From assembly GCA_963843365.1 (NCBI GenBank), contig CAWJKG010000003.1, positions 496,001 through 560,000 on the forward strand: 64,000 nucleotides of DNA, given 5' to 3'. The translations under genes were made by a program, and so were the position numbers. Within the stretch, counting starts at the first letter, position 1; every line of letters starts with the position of its first letter. This document shows positions 9,718 to 19,921 of the stretch, in pieces. This DNA is from Bog-473 sp963843365 (GTDB lineage Bacteria; Actinomycetota; Acidimicrobiia; Acidimicrobiales; RAAP-2). The notes under the pieces are model-generated. The model searched no databases. It had not been told where the DNA came from and saw only the letters and a list, made by a program, of their open reading frames with translations.

Positions 9718-11156
9718 ATGCAGCCACTCGTCGGCATGGACGCCGCCTTCCTGTCGCTGGAGACGCCGACCACACCCATGCACGTGGGGGTGGTCCTGGT
9801 GCTCGATCCACCCGAGGGGGCCCGCTCGCTCTTCTCGCCCTCCACCCGGTACGCGCAGATCCGCCGGGTCATTCAGCAGCGCCTCCACCTGATCCCCCCG
9901 CTGCGGCAGCGGGCACTGCGGGTCCCCTTCGGGCTGCACCACCCCGTGTGGGCCGACGACCCCGAGTTCGACCTGGACGACCACCTGAGCCGCGCCAGCC
10001 TGCCCTCGCCCGGTGGGAGCGCCGAGCTCGACGCGTTCGTGGCGGGGGTCATGAGCCGCCAGCTCGATCCCGACCGCCCGCTGTGGGAGATGCACGTGGT
10101 CGAGGGCCTGGAGGGCGAGCGCACCGCACTGGTGGCCAAGGTGCACCACGCCATCCTCGACGGCGTCAGCGGTGCCTCGGTGCTCGCCGCCTTCCTCGAC
10201 CTGACGCCGCGCACCAGGATCGTGGAGCTGCCGCCGGAGTGGGTTCCGGCGCCGCTGCCCTCCAATTCCCAGATGCTGCGGCACGCCGCCTCGTCGCTGG
10301 TCCGGCAGCCCGGGTCGACGCTCACCGCGCTGCAGGCGGGCGTGGAGGCGGTGGCCGATCTCGGCATGCACAACCGTGAGCTCGCCGGACGCGGGGAGCA
10401 GTCGCCCCCGGGATTCTTCGCCGCGCCCCGCACGTCGTTCAACGGCGCGGTCTCGAATCGCAAGCGCTTTGCCGGTCTCTCCGTCCCGCTCGAGGACGTG
10501 AAGCTCGTGAGCCGGGAGTTCGAGGCGACCGTCAACGACGTGATCCTCGCCTGCGTCTCGGGAGGGTTGCTGCGCCTGCTGGAGGCCCGCCGGGAGAGCG
10601 TCGAAGGATCGCTGGTGGCGATGGTGCCCGTCTCGACCCGGGCCGAGTCCGAGTCCGAGGAGCTCGGCAACCAGATCTCGGGCATGCTCGTCTCGTTGGC
10701 GAGCGACATTCAGGATCCGGTGGCCCGTCTCGACGCCATCTCCGAGTCGACCCGGGTGGCCAAGGAGCAGGAGAAGCTGCACGGCGGTCGGCTGCTCGGA
10801 GACCTGGCACAGATCGCCGTGCCCGCGCTGACCTCCCGCGTGGCCCGCGCCTGGCCGGGACCCGGCTGTTCGACAAGATGCGCCCGCCCTTCAACGTCAC
10901 GGTGTCGAGCGTCCGCGTTCCCGACGTCCCTCTCTTCCTGGCCGGGAGCCGGGTGGCGGCCACCTACCCGGTCGGACCCATGGCGGAGGGCATCGGGCTC
11001 AACGTGACGGCGTTCTCGTATCTCGGGCGGGTCCACTTCGGCCTGTTGGCGTGCCGCCGCCTTCTTTCGGAGCTCGACGAAGTGGCGGTGCACATCGACG
11101 ACGCGCTGGGCGAGCTGGTCGCCTGCGCGCTCGATGCCCGGGGGGCCACGGCCTGA
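9718..11156 (+). CDS. WS/DGAT-type wax ester synthase / diacylglycerol acyltransferase (one frame break)
   Basis: The start MQPLVGMDAAFLSLETP is typical of the family, and the active site is KVHHAILDGVSG (HHxxxDG). The middle has the conserved NDVILACVSGGLLR segment. Near 10850 the frame breaks; the next frame continues with the family C-terminus (FNVTVSSVRVPDVPLFLAG, then GPMAEGIGLNVTAFSY) to 11156. The reconstructed length of about 479 residues is normal. The enzyme moves acyl groups from acyl-CoA to diacylglycerol or fatty alcohols and would give storage lipid at the inner membrane face. Confidence 0.88.
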
Positions 11157-11340
11157 CCCCGCGGCTGACCGAGAGGAGGACGACGCGGGCCGGCGGCTGA
11201 TCCGGCCCACACCGTCCGTTCCTCTGTGATGACGATCGGGGAGGGTGATCGGGAGTCAGGAGCCCGGTGGGCTCCCGCCTCGGGAGGAAACCGTCCGTGT
11301 GGTGCACGAGCTGGTCTGCATGGCGTCGTTGTCCTTTCTG

Positions 11341-11372
11341 TGCAGTACCGGCCCGTCCGAGCCGGTACTGCA
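11341..11372. terminator. Perfect 12-bp inverted repeat between convergent genes
   Basis: TGCAGTACCGGC and GCCGGTACTGCA form a perfect stem around an eight-base loop. It lies in the 318-bp gap between the WS/DGAT stop and the stop of the convergent methyltransferase. No gene is convincing in this gap. A bidirectional terminator is likely. Confidence 0.5.
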
Positions 11373-11474
11373 TACCGTGCACCCCGGATCTGAGGGCGAC
11401 CGCAGAGCCGGATGGGCGGTTGTGAGGAGTACCGCAACGAATGCATGACGAGGGAGCGTCGCCTCCGGGCGGCC

Positions 11475-12255
11475 TCAGGCCTTGGTGGCCCGCCAGCAGT
11501 AGGAGCGCATGGGGACGTCGACGGCGTCGAGCCCGACGAACGCCTCGTGCGCGTCGAGGAAGCGGGTCATCCCCTCGTGATGCTGGCGCCGAGTGGGCGT
11601 CGTCCATGGTGATGACCGCGCTGTACGTCCCGGAGAGCGCGACGAGATCCTCCTTGGTCATCGACCTCGTCCAGCGGAACACCTGCGTCTCGGGAGGGAG
11701 GAAGGGGGTCGTGCCACCGGCGTCGACGTTGACGAGGTGCCGGCCTCGGCGCCGGGCGTCCTGATCAGACTTCTCCTCGGGGGTGAAGATGATGCCTCCG
11801 GCCCAGAGCGATCGCACCCAGTCCACGGATCGATCCGGACCCGTCCACACGAGCGAGAGACGACCGCCCGCCCGCAGCACGCGGGCCACCTCGGGAATGG
11901 CACGCGATTCGTCGACCCAGTGCCAGGCCGACTGGGCGATGACGAGGTCGACGGACGAGGACTCGGCCGGGAGCTGCTCCGCCTGGCCGGCCAGGACGGT
12001 CAGGGTGGAGTCCGAGGCGGCGAGGACGGCACGCATGCGGTCGTCGGGCTCCACCGCCGTGAGGTGCTCGATCCGCTCCGAGAGCAACCGGGTGAGGAGG
12101 CCGGTGCCGGCGCCGATCTCGAGGGCGTCGACGGCACCCGCTGGGACGAGCCAGTCGAGGGCCTCGGCCGACGGGCCCGATCGGAGCCGGTTGTACTCCT
12201 CGGCGACCTCCCCGAACGAACGGCTCAGGATGGCGGTGTTCTCGTCCTGGCGCAC
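11475..12255 (-). CDS. Class I SAM-dependent methyltransferase (one frame break)
   Basis: VDALEIGAGTGLLTRLL is the SAM-binding glycine loop (motif I), AVEPDDRM the acidic loop, IAQSAWHWVDE the post-II segment of the ubiE-like group and RVLRAGGRLSLVW the later strand. The reading breaks near 11600; the adjacent frame finishes with HHEGMTRFLDAHEAF and ends SYCWRATKA at 11475. The span of 781 bases shows the indel. The GTG at 12255 is preferred; a longer frame to 12393 would run into the tRNA gene. It methylates an unknown small molecule. Confidence 0.8.
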
Positions 12256-12393
12256 GCATGCGAATCTAGCGAGACGCCGCCCGGCGACAGTCCGCGATCC
12301 GGGTCGCGTGCGATCCGGGGGATCCAGGCCCAGGTGGAGCTCCGATTGCCCCTCCGCTGGGGAGCGTGCCGGCGCGATACTGTGGTGACCCAC

Positions 12394-12465
12394 GCGGAAG
12401 TGGCGCAGCGGTAGCGCATCACCTTGCCAAGGTGAGGGTCGCGGGTTCGAATCCCGTCTTCCGCT
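12394..12465 (+). tRNA. tRNA-Gly, anticodon GCC
   Basis: A complete cloverleaf. The acceptor stem GCGGAAG pairs with CTTCCGC, the D stem is GCGC/GCGC, the anticodon stem TCACC/GGTGA encloses TTGCCAA with GCC at 12426-12428, and the T arm has the GTTCGAATC core. The discriminator is T and CCA is not encoded. The DNA changes character after this gene, but I see no repeat of the tRNA 3' end downstream in the window. Confidence 0.95.
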
Positions 12466-12582
12466 CTCGAGAAATCATTCCCCAGCTGGGCCGACGCGCC
12501 GGACATGCATGGCAGCCCATCGTTTCTTGCCCACCAGTTGCCCATCACCGGCACGATGGCCGAGAAGCTGCGAGAGGGTCGC

Positions 12583-12926
12583 TTCGTCGCCGGGGGAGTG
12601 GTGCATTGAAGCTGTGGGTCTACAGCGGCACTGATCCGGTCTCGGGAAACGGCGCTGACTGACCCGCACGGTGCGAGCGATCGATCAGCCCCCATGCGTG
12701 AAGGCAAGGCTTCGGCACGCATCGCGGCACGGTGGTGCGCAAGGAGGAGCTGCTCGACGCGATCTGGGGGGACCGCTTCGTGAGCGAGTCCGCACTCACG
12801 ACGAGGATCAAGGCGGTCCGCCAGGCCGTCGGTGACGACGGCAGCCAGCAGTTGATCATCCGGACGGTGCACGGCAAAGGCTACGAGTTCGTCGCGACCG
12901 TGGAGGAGATTCAGGAGCGTGGATGA
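12583..12926 (+). pseudogene. Truncated duplicate of the winged-helix regulator at 15392
   Basis: This stretch repeats 15280-15754 almost base for base, including the leader before the start codon, but lacks about 139 bp between the ATG region (12694) and the middle of the winged helix (12716). A short frame from 12733 still encodes VRKEELLDAIWGDRFVSESA and ends in a stop just after the DNA-binding domain; the ATPase domain is absent. It is probably a duplication remnant. It might still make a stand-alone recognition-helix fragment, but its initiation is unclear. Confidence 0.8.
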
Positions 12927-13059
12927 GAACGCGCGGGGTGACCCGTCCTGGTGCCTTCGAAGCGATATCAGAGAGTGCCAAAGAATCACTACTGCAATCA
13001 TGGAACAGCAATTTCGATAACAACATTTTGACAAGAACGACCCGGTCCGAAGGCAAGGC

Positions 13060-13845
13060 GTGAACATCACCTCGACGGTGGTCGTCATTGGGGAAGTGCC
13101 CAGATTGATGGTTTCGGCGGATTCGGCGTCCGCGTACCCCGAGACGCACGCCCGTTTCGAGTTACAAGGCGGGCCGCCCTACTCGTTGGACGCGATCCTC
13201 CACGTCTCCCGCTACGTCTGGGCAGCAGAGCGTTTCGTACAGCCCGAGCATCACGTGCTCGACTTTGGTTGCGGCACGGGATTCGGCGTGGCGCTGCTGT
13301 CGCCTCGGTGCGCCGAAGTCGTCGGGATCGATCTCGACCCGAACGTCGTTGGCCTGAGCGAATGGTTCCAGCTCACGAACGCGCAGTTTCTATGCGCCAA
13401 CGCCTGCGAACTCAGTTTTGGGGACGCACACGGTATCCACGATGTCGATGTCGTCCTGTCTATGGAGACGATCGAACACTTGGAGGACTACTTCACCTAC
13501 GTGGAAAATGCGGTGTCAATGATGAAGGACACAGGCACGTTCGTCGTGGGCACTCCGAATCGCACAATGACCTATAACCGCTATGAAGACCGACGCCATA
13601 TGGATCCGTCCCACGTCCAAGAGTTCACCGCCCGGTCGCTTGAATGGACCCTGGGGGCGTACTTCGACCGGGTTGACATGTACTACCAGTACTTCCCCAA
13701 CTTCTGGGACTACGCCGTGGAAGAGATCGCTCGGACGTTGACGTTCGAAGACGTCGCATTCCACCGCATCAAAGATGTTCCGAACCTGGCCACGGATGCC
13801 TTCGCGCTGGTCGCTGTGGCCACGCAGCCCAAGAGGTCCGCGTAG
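13060..13845 (+). CDS. Class I SAM-dependent methyltransferase
   Basis: A 261-residue single-domain enzyme. HVLDFGCGTGFGVALLS is motif I, VVGIDLDPN the acidic loop, VDVVLSMETIEHLEDY the UbiG/Methyltransf_11 post-II motif, and GTFVVGTPN the following strand. The C-terminal part (MDPSHVQEFT) resembles methyltransferases of surface-sugar and natural-product loci. The GTG at 13060 is the longest start; the ATG at 13108 is an alternative just before the conserved part. It lies between the remnant and full copies of the regulator, and base composition is less GC-rich than in the left part of the window. Confidence 0.8.
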   Translation: MNITSTVVVIGEVPRLMVSADSASAYPETHARFELQGGPPYSLDAILHVSRYVWAAERFVQPEHHVLDFGCGTGFGVALLSPRCAEVVGIDLDPNVVGLSEWFQLTNAQFLCANACELSFGDAHGIHDVDVVLSMETIEHLEDYFTYVENAVSMMKDTGTFVVGTPNRTMTYNRYEDRRHMDPSHVQEFTARSLEWTLGAYFDRVDMYYQYFPNFWDYAVEEIARTLTFEDVAFHRIKDVPNLATDAFALVAVATQPKRSA

Positions 13846-14002
13846 GGGGGCCAGTCCCACGGTCCCTGTCAGCCAGGCAACCGGGTGCTGAACGCCCGAA
13901 TGGAGCCCTCGTAACCTCCTTCGACGAATCGATGCTGATCGCGCTATTTGCTACTGTCGTTGCGTCGCGTAGATGTCCGAGCGACTTCAGGAGGCGGCCG
14001 AT

Positions 14003-14956
14003 ATGGGGCTCACTGACCGGATATTCGCCAGTTCTTCCGCAACGAGTTTTACCACGACAAAGGCGTTTCCTCCAGGCCACGACCTCGCCGCCGTCAAGAC
14101 CTACCGCTACCTGAGACTCGGCATGCTGGCAGCAGTGGCGGCGCTCTCCTATTCGATACTCGAAGAGCGTTACGCCAGCGGCGTGCACTGTTTCATTGGG
14201 TCGATCAGCGGCTACTACTACAGTCCGGTTCACCCGGTCTTCATCGGGGTCATGGTATCAATCGGACTTGCGTTGATCGTCATCAAAGGACGAACGGTCA
14301 TCGAGGATGCGTGCCTAAGCCTTGCCGGCGTGATGGCGCCGGTCGTTGCTTTCATACCGACCAGCTACGACTCGCAGGACAGCTGCGGCACGAGAATGGC
14401 TCTGGTCGGCCACTACCTCCCTCCCCCCAAGGACATCCGCGTCGCCGAGAACACAATTAGCAACGATCTTCATGCCTATCTATTTGCGGGCAGCTTCGCC
14501 CTTGCCGTGCTGCTCTCAATTGCTGGCGTGAAGTGGCTCCGGAGTAGGCGTGCCGATGCGACCACGACGATAGACGGAGATGCGCAGGCAATGTGGTGGA
14601 GTCTTGTTGCAGCGTCAGTCTTCCTGCTGGTTGCATGGATCCTTGTGGTCTTCGACTATGGCTTGGTCATCCAAGGTCACGCATGGGCCGCATTAGGAAT
14701 GTTCTTCTTCCTTGCAATTGCTGCCCTATCGGACGGCATCCTGGGAAAGAGATACACCAAGAGCCCCTATCCCGTGATCTACGACGTTGTCGGAGCCTCC
14801 ATGATTGTTTCCGGCGCTGTGTTCGTCGGTTTCCAGTACTTGGACCGATCGGCTTTTCACGGACACCTTGTATTGTCGATTGAGGTCGTTGAATTGACTC
14901 TGTTCACTGCATTTTGGGCGGTTCAGACAGTTGAAAGATGGCACGACACAGTGTGA
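14003..14956 (+). CDS. Polytopic membrane protein of unknown function
   Basis: About 317 residues with roughly eight hydrophobic segments, for example LGMLAAVAALSYSIL, GVMVSIGLALIVI, FAGSFALAVLLSIAGV, AASVFLLVAWILVVF and WAALGMFFFLAIAAL. The loop after the first segment has the pattern HCFIGSISGYYYSPVHPVF, and a further loop has two Cys-containing patches (DSCGTRM). The ATG at 14003 has AGGAGG eight bases upstream, which decides it over the ATG at 13973. I do not recognise the family. Composition is AT-richer than its surroundings, which suggests recent arrival. Confidence 0.65.
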   Translation: MGLTDRIFASSSATSFTTTKAFPPGHDLAAVKTYRYLRLGMLAAVAALSYSILEERYASGVHCFIGSISGYYYSPVHPVFIGVMVSIGLALIVIKGRTVIEDACLSLAGVMAPVVAFIPTSYDSQDSCGTRMALVGHYLPPPKDIRVAENTISNDLHAYLFAGSFALAVLLSIAGVKWLRSRRADATTTIDGDAQAMWWSLVAASVFLLVAWILVVFDYGLVIQGHAWAALGMFFFLAIAALSDGILGKRYTKSPYPVIYDVVGASMIVSGAVFVGFQYLDRSAFHGHLVLSIEVVELTLFTAFWAVQTVERWHDTV

Positions 14957-15391
14957 CCGTGCCTGACGAGGCGGACGTGGTTGGGTTCGGTCCGGGGCAG
15001 CGATCGAGGCCAGACAGACGAGGGATGCGGCAACTTCGAACCGTGCGTGCTCGGGGTCGGGTTCGCAGCGATCCGCGAGCCCTCCGGCCTAAGAGAGCGC
15101 AAAAGCATCAGGTGGCCGAATCCGGTCGATCGTTGACGGTGTCGGCCAGATCACGGCGGGCACGCGCAAGGCCCTCGGCGCCTGATGCTCCCGTCGCCGC
15201 TACCTTTGGCGGCGAATTCAGGCCGAACCGGTGGACGATCCGTGGACGGAGTACACGTCAGAGGACTGCGTTTGCCCAGTTCGTCGCCGGGGAAGGCGTT
15301 CATTGAAGCCGCGGGTCTACAGCGGCACTGATCCGGTCTCGGGAAACGGCGCTGATTGACCCGCACGGTGCGGAGCGATCGACCAGCCCCC
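14957..15391. other. 435-bp intergenic stretch holding the leader copy of the regulator repeat
   Basis: No convincing gene on either strand. From 15280 to the start codon the sequence repeats the leader found at 12583-12693, including GGTCTACAGCGGCACTGATC. The shared leader may contain the regulator promoter. Confidence 0.5.
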
Positions 15392-17965
15392 ATGCGTGAA
15401 CGCAAGACGTCCCCCGGACTTGGCGCGGCTACGGTCACTCTGGTGATCCGATTCGCCGATTGCGAATTGAACCTGGACCGCATCGTCCTTCGACGGGGTG
15501 GCGAGGAGATCCGGGTCGAGCCTCAGGTTTTCGACGTCCTCGCATACCTCGTCACGCATCGCGGCGCGGTGGTGCGCAAGGAGGAGCTGCTCGACGCGAT
15601 CTGGGGGGACCGCTTCGTGAGCGAGTCCGCACTCACGACGAGGATCAAGGCGGTCCGCCAGGCCGTCGGTGACGACGGCAGCCAGCAGTTGATCATCCGG
15701 ACGGTGCACGGCAAAGGCTACGAGTTCGTAGCGACCGTGGAGGAGATTCAGGAGGGGCCGGCCGGGGTCGGATTGTCCCCTGTTGCCACGGAAGCGTCGA
15801 TCGGCGTCCGTCTGCAGCCGTTGATCGGGCGCGAGGTGTTGCTGGAACAACTCGCGGAGATGATCGTCGATCACCGGCTGGTCACGTTGATCGGCCCGGG
15901 GGGCGTGGGGAAGACCTCCCTGGCGATGGAACTCGCCCGCACGGTGAGCGGTCAGTTCGAGGATGGTGTCCACGTCGTGGAGCTCGTTGGAGTGGTTGAT
16001 CAGGATGCGACGGCCGCGGCGCTTGCCACGGCCATCGACGTGAATCTCCGGAAGTCGAGCTCGATCGACGACGCCATCATCGATCTGCTGCGTCCCCGGC
16101 ACACCCTGCTGGTGCTCGACAACTGCGAGCATCTGATTGAGCCCGTGGCCGAACTTGTGGCGCGGATCCTGCGCGAAGCCCCCACCATCGCGATCGTGGC
16201 CACCAGCCGGGAACCGCTGGCCGTTGCCGGTGAGCGACTCTGGACGGTCGACCCGCTGCCGACTGGGCCTGTGGACTTGTTCGCTTCAGACGTGGCGCTC
16301 GGCGCCCTGGCCGAGATCCCCGCCGTCGCGCTCTTCGTTGCTCGAGCCAAGGCAGCTGATCCTTCCTTCGCTCTGGACCAGATCACTGGACCGCTGGTTG
16401 TGGAGATCTGTCGACGTCTCGACGGAATCCCGCTGGCGATCGAACTGGCCGCGGCGCGGGCGCGCGCAATCGGCGTGGCGGAGGTCGCTCATCGCCTCGA
16501 CCAGCGTTTTGGGGTGCTCAAGGCGATGCGAAGGGGAAGCGATCCTCGACACCGGACCATGCACGATGCCATCAGCTGGTCCTACGACATGCTCGAACCC
16601 GACGAGCGCGCCCTCTTCACTGCGCTTTCAGTGTTCGCCGGTTCGTTCGAGCTGCGCTCGGCAGAGGCGATGGTACCGGGGGGCGACACCCTCGACCAGC
16701 TGACCCGGCTCACCGAGCGCTCCATGCTTGCCTTACGTCCCCAGGCCGGGGGCTCGACCCGCTACGAGCTGCTCGAGACGCTGAGGGAGTACGGCCGGAC
16801 CCGCCTCAGCGACGCCCGAGCCGCGGAGCTCTTTGCCGCGCATGCGAGACACTTCGCCGCCGAGGCCGGAACGGTCGAGGCTGATCTGTGTGGTCCCGAT
16901 GAAGGGGACGCGATCGCCAGAGCGGAATCCTCGCTGGCCGACCTACGAGCCGCGCAGCGTTTTGCGCTGGAGCTTGGGGCTCTCGATGTCACCTTCGGCC
17001 TCATCACCTCGATCCGCGAGTTCGCCATGCGCGCAATGCGCTACGAAGTGTTCGCATGGGCCGACGCCGCCTGCCATGCCACAGGCGCGCTCGAGCATCC
17101 ACTGGCCCCGATGCTCACTGGGATACGGGCGTACGGTGCCTGGGTCCGTGGTGAGTTCGAGCTCGCGGTACAGCTCGCAGAGGAAACGCGCCAACTGGAG
17201 CGCCGATTATCGGTCTTTCCCAGTGGTCTCGCAGAACGGACCTTTGCCAATGTGCTCTACCTCGTGGGCGAGCCGATGAAAGGCCACGCCGAGGCGCTTC
17301 GCCAGATCGAGCTGGCTGAAGAGTCCGGCAACCGATCGCGACTCGTTCACGCCTGCTATCTGGCGGCAGTGGGACACAGCTCGAACGGCGCCTACGACGA
17401 GGCCCATGCCCTCATTGCACGAGCCAACGACGTGGCGAAGCTGACGATGTCTCCAACGGACCTGGCGTCGGTGGAGGTCGCCCGCGGGTTTGCCAGCAGA
17501 ACGGAGGACGAGGCTCTCGAGGCGTTCAGCGCGAGCGGCCGGATTGCAGGTGCCGTCGGAAACCGCTGGATGCACGCGTTCGCCGTCACCGAAGCAAGTG
17601 GACTGCTGGTCTCTCGAGGCGAACTCGAGGCCGGATGTGCGGGCCTCGCCGACATGGTCGGAGTCTGGGACCGAGCCGGGGACTGGTCGCAGCAATGGCA
17701 CACTCTGTCCCGCTGTGCGATCGCCCTCGATCGGATCGGCCAAGCAGAACTCGCCATCGAGCTGTTCGGTGCCATCGAGAGGCACGCCATGCTCGGCGTG
17801 GCGCCGATGTCGAGCACTCTGCATGACCTCGCCTTCGCCACAAGAGATCGGCTCATAGACTCTTTGGGTGCCGAGCGCGCTGGTGAACTGCTTGAAGCCG
17901 GGGCCCTCTGCCCGGTAGGGGACATCGTCCTGCGGACCCGACGAGCACTCAGCGGGGCGAGCTGA
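15392..17965 (+). CDS. Winged-helix (OmpR/PhoB-type) plus NB-ARC-like ATPase transcriptional regulator
   Basis: About 857 residues. Residues 20-110 form a Trans_reg_C winged helix (RVEPQVFDVLAYLVTHRGAV, then WGDRFVSESALTTRIKA and RTVHGKGYEF). An ATPase follows with Walker A GPGGVGKTSLA near residue 168, Walker B LLVLDNCEH near 239 and the sensor IVATSREPL. The helical remainder resembles the tetratricopeptide-like tail of AfsR/SARP-type predicted ATPases. Such proteins activate transcription after ATP or ligand binding. The ATG at 15392 or the GTG at 15443, just before IRFADCEL, could start it. Its first part is duplicated at 12583-12926. Its stop overlaps the convergent flavoprotein by 17 bp. 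Confidence 0.85.
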   Translation: MRERKTSPGLGAATVTLVIRFADCELNLDRIVLRRGGEEIRVEPQVFDVLAYLVTHRGAVVRKEELLDAIWGDRFVSESALTTRIKAVRQAVGDDGSQQLIIRTVHGKGYEFVATVEEIQEGPAGVGLSPVATEASIGVRLQPLIGREVLLEQLAEMIVDHRLVTLIGPGGVGKTSLAMELARTVSGQFEDGVHVVELVGVVDQDATAAALATAIDVNLRKSSSIDDAIIDLLRPRHTLLVLDNCEHLIEPVAELVARILREAPTIAIVATSREPLAVAGERLWTVDPLPTGPVDLFASDVALGALAEIPAVALFVARAKAADPSFALDQITGPLVVEICRRLDGIPLAIELAAARARAIGVAEVAHRLDQRFGVLKAMRRGSDPRHRTMHDAISWSYDMLEPDERALFTALSVFAGSFELRSAEAMVPGGDTLDQLTRLTERSMLALRPQAGGSTRYELLETLREYGRTRLSDARAAELFAAHARHFAAEAGTVEADLCGPDEGDAIARAESSLADLRAAQRFALELGALDVTFGLITSIREFAMRAMRYEVFAWADAACHATGALEHPLAPMLTGIRAYGAWVRGEFELAVQLAEETRQLERRLSVFPSGLAERTFANVLYLVGEPMKGHAEALRQIELAEESGNRSRLVHACYLAAVGHSSNGAYDEAHALIARANDVAKLTMSPTDLASVEVARGFASRTEDEALEAFSASGRIAGAVGNRWMHAFAVTEASGLLVSRGELEAGCAGLADMVGVWDRAGDWSQQWHTLSRCAIALDRIGQAELAIELFGAIERHAMLGVAPMSSTLHDLAFATRDRLIDSLGAERAGELLEAGALCPVGDIVLRTRRALSGAS

Positions 17966-19226
17966 TCCCGGCCTCACCGTGGCGTCGAGGTGCTCTCCGC
18001 CCGATCGACCCCAAGTACTCGACGAGGTGTTGACCGAGTTCGGACGCGTCAGGGCCTAACCCGGCGAGGAGGTTGGAACGACGCCGCCGCAGGAACGGGA
18101 GACCCAGCAGGTAAAGGCCTGGCATCTTCGCGACGCCACCGTCGTGATCGATCCGGCCGCGGCGGTCGAGCGCCCCGGGATCCAACCAGCCGTATGTGGG
18201 CCGGAACCCGGTGGCCCAGACCACCGTCCCAAAGCGGGACAGATCGAGCTCTGTGGGCACCTGGGTGAGGACAGTCGGACGCGGCTTGATTGCAGGGCCG
18301 ACGAGATCGGCGACGTCGTGCTCATCGACCCACTCGTCGATGCGGCGGAGGAGCCTGGCCTCCTTCAGATCGGCATTGGCGACGAGACTCCCCAGGCCGC
18401 CGGAGCACAACGCTGTCGTGCCGCGGATCGCCATGAGGCGCCCAATGAGCTGGACGCCGAGGTCCTGCAGAGATTGGAGGTCAACGTCTCGCCCGTCGTC
18501 GCTTCCCATCACCTGCACCGATGCGTGCCGGCGGGCACGCTGAAGGTCCTCCACCTCATCCCATCGCTCGTCGAGCTGGCCGATCCTGTCCAGCCACCGA
18601 TAGATGTCACATCCTCGATACGACCGCGGCAACCGGACGTGCTCACCGACTGCGATGGTGACATCACGGCCCGATCGCTGCAGCTCGTCCGCAATCTGTA
18701 CTCCTGACGCGGACGCACCCACCACCAAGACGCGGCCGCGGTCGTCGATCTGAGCCGGTCGGCGGTAGGACAGGGAAGTGAGCTGCTGAACGGCCTCCGG
18801 GAGGCCGGTGGCGAATTCTGGCACGCGGGGTTCGCTCGACCCGCCCGTGGCGGCGACGAGTGCGTCGCAGCGCCAGGTCCCGCCGGCCGTGCGAACCTCA
18901 AACCCGTCGCCGCTGCGACAGGCCGCCTCCACCTCGATGCCGGCGTGCAGCGGCGGGTCGAAGGAGGAGCGGTACGCCTCCAACGCCGCCACGGTCTCAG
19001 CCGCCGTCATGTACCCGTCTGGATCGTCGCCCTCATAACGAGTGCCGGGCAACGCCGTCATCCAGTTCGGGGTCAGGAGGCGGAGCGAGTCCCAGCGCTC
19101 GGTTCGCCAGGAGTGGGCCACCTCTCCTCGTTCGAGCAGCACGTGGTCGACGCCGGCCCCGGTGAGGTGATGGCTCATGGCGAGACCACCGGGGCCGGCC
19201 CCGACGACGACGACCGAGGTGTGCAC
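17949..19226 (-). CDS. FAD/NAD(P)-dependent oxidoreductase, flavin-monooxygenase/CzcO-like
   Basis: 425 residues with two Rossmann motifs: VVVVGAGPGGLAMS at the N-terminus for FAD and VLVVGASASGVQIADEL near residue 166 for NAD(P)H. ATGFRPTYGWLD near the end is the Asp/Gly-rich closing motif of this superfamily. These enzymes oxygenate small substrates or transfer electrons; the substrate is not evident. The start is a GTG placed directly at the FAD strand. It lies 29 bp downstream of an OsmC gene on the same strand, so the two are probably one redox-related operon. Confidence 0.85.
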   Translation of the reverse strand: MHTSVVVVGAGPGGLAMSHHLTGAGVDHVLLERGEVAHSWRTERWDSLRLLTPNWMTALPGTRYEGDDPDGYMTAAETVAALEAYRSSFDPPLHAGIEVEAACRSGDGFEVRTAGGTWRCDALVAATGGSSEPRVPEFATGLPEAVQQLTSLSYRRPAQIDDRGRVLVVGASASGVQIADELQRSGRDVTIAVGEHVRLPRSYRGCDIYRWLDRIGQLDERWDEVEDLQRARRHASVQVMGSDDGRDVDLQSLQDLGVQLIGRLMAIRGTTALCSGGLGSLVANADLKEARLLRRIDEWVDEHDVADLVGPAIKPRPTVLTQVPTELDLSRFGTVVWATGFRPTYGWLDPGALDRRGRIDHDGGVAKMPGLYLLGLPFLRRRRSNLLAGLGPDASELGQHLVEYLGSIGRRAPRRHGEAGISSPR

Positions 19227-19255
19227 TTCAGGCTCTCTGTCGCAGGCGGTGTCGT

Positions 19256-19819
19256 TCAGGCCACCGTCACCTGCACGGTCGTCGGGTTGGTGACGATGTC
19301 GAAGACGGCGGATCGCTTCTGGGACTGTGCCACGATGGCCTCGATGTCAGCGGGGCTGGCGTCAGCGTCGATGTCGAACCGAACGTCGATGCAATCGAAG
19401 CCGTTGCGGACATCCGCATCGATGCCCAGGATGCCCTGGAGATCCATGTCGCCGCGCACAGTCGCGGTGACCGAGCGCAGCTGAATGCCGCGGTTGGTGG
19501 CCACAGTGGCCACACCAGCCGTGAGGCAGGAGGCCAGTGCCCCGAGCACGATTTCCGGAGGGGTTAGGCCGTTGTCCTCGGACGCGAACACTTCGGGGTG
19601 GTCCGCTTCAATGGTGTACGCCTGGCGGTGGGAGTGCTGGTCTCCGAGGCCGGAGAAGTCGGTGACGGTCGTGCGGCTGTGGGTGCCATTCACCCACTCG
19701 CAGCGAGCACGCCACTGGAACTGCGCCGCTTCCGGCGTATCGGTCAGCGCCTGCCGGGCGCCCCGGAGCGCCTCGATGTTGACACCGTTGTCGACTGTGG
19801 GTGCTTCGGTCTGAGTCAT
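19256..19819 (-). CDS. OsmC/Ohr family thiol peroxidase-like protein
   Basis: 187 residues. The fold signature TPPEIVLGALASCLTAGVAT carries the first redox Cys on the central helix, and GFDCIDVRFDID carries the second, so both catalytic cysteines of the family are present. The long N-terminal section (WRARCEWVNGTHSRT) is common in the YhfA/OsmC subgroup. It probably reduces organic hydroperoxides in the cytoplasm. AAAGGA lies upstream of the ATG. It is the first gene of a two-gene unit with the downstream flavoprotein. Confidence 0.88.
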   Translation of the reverse strand: MTQTEAPTVDNGVNIEALRGARQALTDTPEAAQFQWRARCEWVNGTHSRTTVTDFSGLGDQHSHRQAYTIEADHPEVFASEDNGLTPPEIVLGALASCLTAGVATVATNRGIQLRSVTATVRGDMDLQGILGIDADVRNGFDCIDVRFDIDADASPADIEAIVAQSQKRSAVFDIVTNPTTVQVTVA

Positions 19820-19921
19820 GGTGGGTCCTTTCGGTCTGTCTGCGACGGCGGGATGACGCCGCTGACCCCACTGTCCTCGAGAGCCGTCTACAGGTCATGA
19901 AGGCGGAGTGGTTATCCACTG

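Noticed and set aside
10999..12393. A 464-residue methyltransferase starting at the tRNA
   Set aside because: The first 46 residues overlap the tRNA-Gly gene or its flank, and the last part is read beyond a frame break; the family domain covers 11475-12255.
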